DNA of 11,335 bases, from positions 1 through 11,335 of the forward strand of contig CALESY010000113.1 of NCBI GenBank assembly GCA_937919945.1. Reading direction: 5' to 3'. The position numbers and the translations under genes were made by a program. The notes below the pieces were generated by a model. It did no database searches. It saw only the letters and a program-made list of their open reading frames with translations, and had not been told where the DNA came from. Origin of the DNA: an uncultured Chitinophagaceae bacterium (GTDB lineage Bacteria > Bacteroidota > Bacteroidia > Chitinophagales > Chitinophagaceae). Shown here one piece after another: positions 5,836 through 11,335 of this stretch (position 1 is the stretch's first letter; the number at the start of each line of letters is the position of its first letter).

Positions 5836-8796
5836 ATGAGAAGGTTATACTCTTTTCTCCTTGTTTTTGTCGCAGTGCTCAGCATTACGATGTTGCCTTC
5901 AAAAGAGGCGAAGGCATCGCACGCTGCCGGTGGCGAAATTATCTATGAGTGGATTGCAGACTCCACGTACCGCGTATTCTTTAAGTTTTACAGAGACTGT
6001 ACAGGTATTCCGGAGCCTACTACGGAAGTATTGTGTATTACAGACTCTTGTAACTCGTTTACAAGCAACGTAACAATGAATAAGTGGACCGGTACATTAC
6101 CCGGTGGTGGTACTAACGGTGACCCTGTATCAGCAGGTTGTTCTGCGTTTCCAAACAAGTGTCAGAATCCTTCTTCTGCTTTGCCGGGCTACCGCGAATG
6201 GTGGTATTCTGCCGTTATTCAATTACCAAGCAGATGTACTAAGTGGCGTTTTTCAGTTGGTATCAGTGCCAGAAACTCCAGTTTAAACATCGGTGGTGGT
6301 AACCTGTACATAGAAACAACATTTAACAATTCAGCCTTTCAGGGCAACTCTTCTCCATACTTCTCTATCAAGCCTATACCTTATGTATGTGTGAATACAC
6401 CATATTCTTATAATAACGGTGCGATAGATCCGAATGGTGACTCGCTTGTTACAGACGTGGTAAATCCACTTCAGGCTGGTTCTTGCGGACCAGGTGTTAT
6501 CATACCATTTGCTGCTGCAACACCAGCACTGAGTATTCCGGGTAATCCATTCCAAACAAACAATACGTTTGCAGTAAATGGTACTACCGGTCAAATGACT
6601 TTCACTGCCGCTACTGTTGGTGCACATACTTTATCTTGTAGGGTGCGTGAATATCGTAACGGTGTACTCATAGGTTACATCATGCGCGACGTGCAAGTAC
6701 AGGTATTAAGTTGTTCAACAACACCTTCTGTGTTGACAGTAAATCCAACTTCTATATCAGGTGGTGCATTAGGTGTGGGTAACAGGGTTGAGGGTTGTAT
6801 TAATCAAAACCTGTCATTCAACTTTGCAATGACATCTACAGATACAGGTGCTATATTGACTGCAGAAGATAACAGCTTCTTCTCAATACCTGCATCTACT
6901 ATTACATATTCAAACCTCAGAACAGATAGCGTTGTAGGTACTTTCTCTTGGACACCTGGTCCGACTGACATCGGTTTGAAGAATTTGATTGTAACTATTA
7001 AAGACTCTACTTGTCGTCCTCCTGGTATCATGTTGTACTATCCTACAACTATACCTATATACATATGGCCTCCAACAAAAACAGTAGTGGATACAAACGT
7101 GTGTCCTAACGAAACAGCGTATCTTAATGCTAGTGGTGGTGGTAGCTATGTATGGGCAGTATTGCCTGGTGGTTCACCTATTACAAGCCTCAGTTGTGTT
7201 AACTGTCAAAGCCCGATTGCTTCTCCGGGTGTTACTACAACATATACGGTTACATCTACAATCAATACATTCTGTCCTAATAATAAAGATACTGTAACTG
7301 TTGGTGTATTGCAGGGTGTACCTTTCACTCCGCTTACAGACGTAGTTACCTGTCCGAGGAATCCTGTTAATCTTAACCTGCAGTTGATACCACAACCGGG
7401 TGTTGTATATAAAACTAAATGGTCGCCTGCTACATTCTTAAATAACGATACACTGAATGTGCCTACATCTACACCTGGTGCACCTATCACATATCGTGTT
7501 GTTGTATCATCAAACATCAACGTATGTAAGGCTTACGATACAGTAAACGTAGACGTACTCTCTGGTTTCGTATTACAAAATCCTGATACTGCAGTGTGCG
7601 AAGGCGCAACCATCACACCACGCATTACAGGCGATAGCCGTTACACATATTTATGGTCTGCAACTAACGGTAATGGTCAGTTCAGCAATCCAAATATTAT
7701 GGATCCTGTAATTACGCCCGCTCCGTTAGGTCCTAATAAGTATATCATTAAAGCATCTTTCCCTGGTTGTTCTTACGATAGCCTTGCAGAGTTTGATGTA
7801 GATGTAGAACCTAATCCATTTGTTGTTGTAAGTGATGACGCTTCAATGTGCGAAAACGATACAATGAAGTTGGGTGCTACAATTACACCTTCTAACTTCC
7901 AATTCGACCTTACATGGACGCCAGGTGCTTCTTTGGATAACGATAAAATTGCTGATCCTATATTTAAGGCACAGCAAACTACTAAGCTAACACTTACTGC
8001 AAGAAGTCCTAAAGCAGGTTGTTCTGCACTTGACACGGTATTGCTGACTGTATTCCCCGGAGACTTCCTGACTACAGACGGAGATACTGCAATATGTCCA
8101 GGAGCTGAAGCTACAATCTCTGTTAGCGGTAATGGTATCAGGTCTTTCAAATGGTATCCTGAAGTTAGAATTAGCAATACGCAGTCAATGACTCCAACTG
8201 TTAATCCTATGTCTTCACAACTATACAAAGTATTTGCTACGGATGTGAATGATTGTTACGATACGGCAGAGGTAAAAGTAGTCGTACACCCCGGTGCACG
8301 TATCTTCCTGCCTGATTCAGTAAGGATATATCCTGGCGAAAGCTATCAAATGGATCCTACCGGTAACTGTAGCTATTTTGCGTGGTTCCCTCCATTAGGC
8401 ATGAACAAATCTGATATATCTAACCCAATAGTAAAACCAGATGTAAATACAAGGTATGTTGTATCCGGTGTTACTGAAGCGGGATGTTCTACAACCGACT
8501 CAATAACAGTATTGGTATCTGACGAAAGCGTATTCGGTGTGCCGAACGCATTCAGCCCGGGTGGTAGTAACAATACATTCAAAATTCTGCGTCGTGGTGA
8601 TGCTACATTAAAGAGCTTTACCATATACAACCGTTGGGGTATGAAAGTGTTTGAAACTGCTGATATCAATAAAGGTTGGGATGGTACATTCAACGGAGAG
8701 CCTCAGCCATTAGGTGTGTATATCTATACGATAGACGCTATTGGCGCAAACGGTAAACGTTTCACTAAGCAAGGTAATGTTACATTAGTTCGTTAA
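5836..8796 (+). CDS. Large T9SS-exported surface protein with six Ig-like repeats and a type B sorting domain
   Basis: The 986-residue protein begins with a signal peptide (hydrophobic YSFLLVFVAVLSITML, cut likely after Ala27) followed by SHAAGGEIIYEW, a start seen in many Bacteroidota gliding-associated surface proteins. Residues about 28-293 form an N-terminal domain with YRVFFKFYRDC (45-55), DPNGDSL (198-204) and GYIMRDVQVQVLSC (280-293). Residues about 300-412 form a second module with VGTFSWTP (367-374) and KDSTC (389-393). Six Ig/PKD-like repeats follow (about 418-895). The C terminus (about 899-986: VPNAFSPGG, FTIYNRWGMKVFE, GWDGTFNGE, LGVYIYTIDA, KQGNVTLVR) is a gliding-motility-associated CHU_C domain, the type B T9SS export and anchoring signal. 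It should therefore cross the outer membrane by T9SS and sit on the cell surface or be released. No catalytic domain is apparent; adhesion, matrix formation or motility are possible. Two tandem stop codons end it. The gap to the next gene, a paralog, is 47 bases. Confidence 0.93.
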   Translation: MRRLYSFLLVFVAVLSITMLPSKEAKASHAAGGEIIYEWIADSTYRVFFKFYRDCTGIPEPTTEVLCITDSCNSFTSNVTMNKWTGTLPGGGTNGDPVSAGCSAFPNKCQNPSSALPGYREWWYSAVIQLPSRCTKWRFSVGISARNSSLNIGGGNLYIETTFNNSAFQGNSSPYFSIKPIPYVCVNTPYSYNNGAIDPNGDSLVTDVVNPLQAGSCGPGVIIPFAAATPALSIPGNPFQTNNTFAVNGTTGQMTFTAATVGAHTLSCRVREYRNGVLIGYIMRDVQVQVLSCSTTPSVLTVNPTSISGGALGVGNRVEGCINQNLSFNFAMTSTDTGAILTAEDNSFFSIPASTITYSNLRTDSVVGTFSWTPGPTDIGLKNLIVTIKDSTCRPPGIMLYYPTTIPIYIWPPTKTVVDTNVCPNETAYLNASGGGSYVWAVLPGGSPITSLSCVNCQSPIASPGVTTTYTVTSTINTFCPNNKDTVTVGVLQGVPFTPLTDVVTCPRNPVNLNLQLIPQPGVVYKTKWSPATFLNNDTLNVPTSTPGAPITYRVVVSSNINVCKAYDTVNVDVLSGFVLQNPDTAVCEGATITPRITGDSRYTYLWSATNGNGQFSNPNIMDPVITPAPLGPNKYIIKASFPGCSYDSLAEFDVDVEPNPFVVVSDDASMCENDTMKLGATITPSNFQFDLTWTPGASLDNDKIADPIFKAQQTTKLTLTARSPKAGCSALDTVLLTVFPGDFLTTDGDTAICPGAEATISVSGNGIRSFKWYPEVRISNTQSMTPTVNPMSSQLYKVFATDVNDCYDTAEVKVVVHPGARIFLPDSVRIYPGESYQMDPTGNCSYFAWFPPLGMNKSDISNPIVKPDVNTRYVVSGVTEAGCSTTDSITVLVSDESVFGVPNAFSPGGSNNTFKILRRGDATLKSFTIYNRWGMKVFETADINKGWDGTFNGEPQPLGVYIYTIDAIGANGKRFTKQGNVTLVR
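7087..8520 (+). repeat. Six tandem Ig/PKD-like protein repeats inside the first surface protein
   Basis: Units lie at residues of about 418-492, 502-575, 583-657, 666-741, 749-818 and 826-895. Each runs roughly as D-x-x-x-C-P/E-x-x, a W (or W-x-P) near the middle, a 'nP-x-x-P...T-x-Y-x-V' strand, and a closing G-C or C followed by D-T/S-x-x-V-x-V. The two cysteines of most units probably form a disulphide bridging the sandwich. Unit 6 has Tyr instead of the first Cys (RIYPGES) and may use C844 in its place. The repeats have diverged strongly at DNA level, so recent expansion is not indicated. Confidence 0.75.
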
Positions 8797-8843
8797 TAAT
8801 TCAGTTTAGGTTTAAATAAATAGAATAGTATAATATTAAGTAT

Positions 8844-11335
8844 ATGAGAACATTTAAGCAAATACGAGTGATGCTGTTGTTGGCGCTATCTCTTGTATCT
8901 TACCAACAAGCCCGTGCGTCTCACTACGCAGCTGTAGATTTGTTTGTTACATATATCGGGGCTGGTATTGACGGCTGTACAGGTACCACAGAATATTTGT
9001 ATGAAGTTACATTCGATCAATACAAAGCTTGTGAAACAGGTAATGCCGGGCTTGACGCTACTGCTTTCATTAGTATCAGGAGTGCTTCATTAGGGGCCAA
9101 CCTCAATCTGAATATCCCTAATCCAATTATTGATACGCTAGATGAGTTGTGCGATTCTATTAAGCCATTCAATTCATGCCGTGTACCTGCTAACCAACAG
9201 TTGAGGGGTTACGTAAGGCACAGGTTTGTAGGTAATGTTGTATTACCTGGTCCTGCTCCTGATTGGGTATTTAGCTGGAACAGCTGTTGCCGCAATGGTG
9301 CTATCAATAATATTACTTGCGCAAGCATTTATGTAGAAGCCGGGCTTAATAACGTAATTAAATACAATAACAGTACTCCTCGTTTCAGAGAAATACCGTT
9401 GCCATATCTTTGTACTAACCAGCCTGCCAAATATCTTAACAGGCCGGAAGATCCTAATAACGATAGTCTTCGTACTACAGCAGTTGTACCACTGGATGGT
9501 AATGCTACCACTAACTGTGGTTATGCAACTACTCCGTTTACTTATTCATTATTAGATCCTCTGGAGTGTGCTGCCAGCAATCCGTTCAAGGTTGATCCTT
9601 TTACCGGTGCTGCTACTTTTACGCCACTAAATGCAGGCTTCTTTGTATTGGCTTTCCGTTGCGATGAGTATGACCGTGCAACAGGTACACTTACCGGCTA
9701 CACACGTAGAGATGCACAGATATCTATACTTAATTGTAATGCGCCACCGCCATTAGTTGATACCAGCTATACCAGCGGTAGCTCTATTACTAATGGTACT
9801 TTTATCAAAAACTCTATGTTAGTATGTCCGGGCAGCAACTTAACATATACTGCTAATAGCAATTCCGATGTTGCTACCAGCGAATTGTATATGGATGCCA
9901 ACGAGGCGGATTTTACAGGTGCTACATTTACTGTTACAGGTGAAGGTACGACTAAAGTACAGGGTGTTTTTTCATGGACTCCTACTCAGGCAGACTTAGG
10001 CGAAAAAACACTTACTATAGTATCTAAAGACTCTACTTGTAGCGGCGGTGGTTACAGCATTGTATTGAAAAATTACATCATCATATTGATAAGGGTAGTG
10101 AAAGGTTTGGATGCAGGTAAAGATTTGCCAATATGTGAATTGAATCCTACACCAAGACAACTATTTGTAAAAGGTACAGAATTCTTAAATTCTATTAAAT
10201 GGACTGATATCAGCGGAGGTCCTGCTAAGAACCTGTCTAAAGATGATATTATCAATCCTGTTGCAGACCCTACCCAAACTACTACTTATGTAGTTAGCAC
10301 TCCTGACCTTATTGGTGCTTGTAAGTCGCGCGATACTGTGAGTGTGTTTGTAGATAAAACCAATACTATAGATATATTCCCGCAGGCCACACCTTTTGTT
10401 ATGTGTCGTCCTGACTATTTGCAACTTGACGTTACACTAACAGGTAAAGGGCCTTTAAATAATCTACTATGTGGTCCGTCTGTTCAACCTGTAGGTGTTT
10501 TAGATAGTGTTGATATTTATGGTTCACCTATTTATGGTTCTGACTTCTCTTATGACTCTTTAGGTACTGGTACACCTTTATTGTACAACCAAGTAAGAAC
10601 TACAAGATACCAGTATCTCATATCTAAAAATGATATAAAGGAGTATGGGATGCGTTCATCTATTATCCGTTCGTTGGCTTTTCAAACAACTAAAAATACA
10701 ACAGACCCATTACACGAGTATAGAAACTTTACTATATCATTAAAATGTACTAACAAAACTGCTTTGAGTAAGTCTGGTGGTTTTGAGACTGGTATGATAC
10801 CTGTCTATACTGCTACTGGACCTACTTATTTCCCTAATGGCACACATAAGTTTACTTTTGACACGCCATATGATTGGGATACTACAAAGAACTTAGTTGT
10901 AGAATTCTGCTATAGTAATAACCCAATTGCTGTTTTATCATGTAACAGTGCTACTGGTATTAATCAACCGCCTGTTATTAGGTATATGCCCACTACTTAT
11001 ACTTCAGCTTTGGAATTAAAAGCTGCAGATAGTAATGTTTTATCTGTTTGTGGGGTTAATTTTTCTCCTAACATTAAAGAATTCCTTACTCGCCCTGTAT
11101 TCAGGTTTGGTTTCAACGATGCTCCGTACTTACCATTTAATATTATATGGAATCCGGGTCAGTATCTGTCAGACTCTACAAGCAAGCAACCATTGTCTTA
11201 TGTGTCAAAATCTACGCGTTACACAGTTAACACTTTCGGTAACAGCGGTTGTTTGATTCGTGATACAATAGACATCGTAATACCTGAGCATGATTTCTAT
11301 GTGTTGCCAAAAGATACATCTATCTGCTTTGGAGA
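8844..11335 (+). CDS. Second large T9SS-type surface protein, paralog of the preceding gene (3' end outside the window)
   Basis: The frame is open from the ATG at 8844 to the window edge (830 codons, no stop). A signal peptide (QIRVMLLLALSLVSYQQARA, cut near residue 25) is followed by SHYAA, just as in the gene before it. Residues about 26-298 match the neighbour's N-terminal domain: SWNSCCRNGAINN, PLPYLCTNQP, DPNNDSL, FKVDPFTGAATFTP and GYTRRDAQISILNC. Residues about 300-415 match its second module (VQGVFSWTPTQADLG, SKDSTC). One Ig-like repeat covers about 423-503. A second starts near 512, is interrupted by a module of about 210 residues (543-757), and resumes with IIWNPGQYLSDSTS and RDTIDIVI. 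A further repeat begins at DTSICFG where the window ends. The protein should be exported to the cell surface. A C-terminal sorting domain is expected downstream but is not seen. GC falls in the inserted module. Confidence 0.9.
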   Translation, partial: MRTFKQIRVMLLLALSLVSYQQARASHYAAVDLFVTYIGAGIDGCTGTTEYLYEVTFDQYKACETGNAGLDATAFISIRSASLGANLNLNIPNPIIDTLDELCDSIKPFNSCRVPANQQLRGYVRHRFVGNVVLPGPAPDWVFSWNSCCRNGAINNITCASIYVEAGLNNVIKYNNSTPRFREIPLPYLCTNQPAKYLNRPEDPNNDSLRTTAVVPLDGNATTNCGYATTPFTYSLLDPLECAASNPFKVDPFTGAATFTPLNAGFFVLAFRCDEYDRATGTLTGYTRRDAQISILNCNAPPPLVDTSYTSGSSITNGTFIKNSMLVCPGSNLTYTANSNSDVATSELYMDANEADFTGATFTVTGEGTTKVQGVFSWTPTQADLGEKTLTIVSKDSTCSGGGYSIVLKNYIIILIRVVKGLDAGKDLPICELNPTPRQLFVKGTEFLNSIKWTDISGGPAKNLSKDDIINPVADPTQTTTYVVSTPDLIGACKSRDTVSVFVDKTNTIDIFPQATPFVMCRPDYLQLDVTLTGKGPLNNLLCGPSVQPVGVLDSVDIYGSPIYGSDFSYDSLGTGTPLLYNQVRTTRYQYLISKNDIKEYGMRSSIIRSLAFQTTKNTTDPLHEYRNFTISLKCTNKTALSKSGGFETGMIPVYTATGPTYFPNGTHKFTFDTPYDWDTTKNLVVEFCYSNNPIAVLSCNSATGINQPPVIRYMPTTYTSALELKAADSNVLSVCGVNFSPNIKEFLTRPVFRFGFNDAPYLPFNIIWNPGQYLSDSTSKQPLSYVSKSTRYTVNTFGNSGCLIRDTIDIVIPEHDFYVLPKDTSICFG
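10470..11117 (+). other. Module nested inside an Ig-like repeat of the second surface protein
   Basis: Residues about 543-757 separate the first strands of an Ig-like repeat (PFVMCRPDYLQLDVTLTG) from its remaining half (IIWNPGQYLSDS to RDTIDIVI). The insert contains TTRYQYLISKNDI (586-598), IIRSLAFQTTKN, FTISLKCTNKT, HKFTFDTPYDWDTTKNLVVEFCYSN and, at its end, RPVFRFGF (750-757). The alternating hydrophobic pattern suggests a beta-sandwich. As I recall, similar modules with 'RxQYLf..eEL', 'FtiKm', 'WDGtsNliVEiCf' and 'RPniRF' occur in other Bacteroidota surface proteins, but I could not check. Ligand and function are unknown. Confidence 0.55.

Noticed and set aside
7773..8228. A 151-codon open frame on the minus strand inside the first surface protein
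   Set aside because: It is antisense to the Ig-like repeats of a clear coding gene and its translation shows no recognisable motif.
11035..11256. A 73-codon forward frame near the right edge
   Set aside because: It sits in another frame within the second surface protein, whose own frame stays open through this region and carries recognisable repeat motifs.

Overview
The window reads as a stretch of a Bacteroidota chromosome, most likely a Chitinophagales-type organism. The clues are: two very large secreted proteins of a type typical of the phylum, one ending in a type IX secretion (T9SS) type B sorting domain; a Bacteroidota-style promoter (TTTG, then TAnnTTTG) in front of purB; no visible Shine-Dalgarno sequences; and a family 9 glycosyltransferase of the kind used for LPS core or surface glycans. 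Every supported gene is on the + strand. The placement below phylum level is inference.

Region 1 (1-750) is AT-rich. It holds the last 33 codons of an upstream gene and, overlapping it by 14 bases, a complete HNH endonuclease gene. The overlap, the low GC and the HNH type suggest a two-gene nuclease unit, perhaps a defence pair such as an ATPase plus HNH (Septu-like), but the partner lies almost wholly outside the window.

Region 2 (about 757-5668) is a co-directional block of ordinary cellular genes: purB (adenylosuccinate lyase), a NOL1/NOP2/Sun-family RNA cytosine-5 methyltransferase close to RsmF, a secreted LysM protein with a C-terminal beta-barrel-like domain, and a family 9 glycosyltransferase. 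The gaps are 34 to 65 bases. The gap between purB and the methyltransferase is filled entirely by a degenerate 8-base tandem repeat that runs into the methyltransferase start codon.

Region 3 (5836-11335) contains two tandem paralogous surface protein genes. Both encode a signal peptide followed at once by Ser-His-x-Ala, a shared N-terminal domain of about 270 residues, a second shared module with an FSWTP motif, and then chains of Ig/PKD-like repeats. The first is complete (986 aa, six Ig-like repeats, C-terminal T9SS type B sorting domain). The second runs off the right edge after 830 codons. It carries an extra module of about 210 residues that appears to be inserted inside one Ig-like repeat. 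Together they probably encode very large T9SS-exported cell-surface or adhesive proteins.

The longest stretch without a gene is the 167 bases before the first surface protein. No RNA gene, insertion sequence, CRISPR array or convincing intrinsic terminator was seen. All domain names come from reading the motifs by eye, not from a database search.
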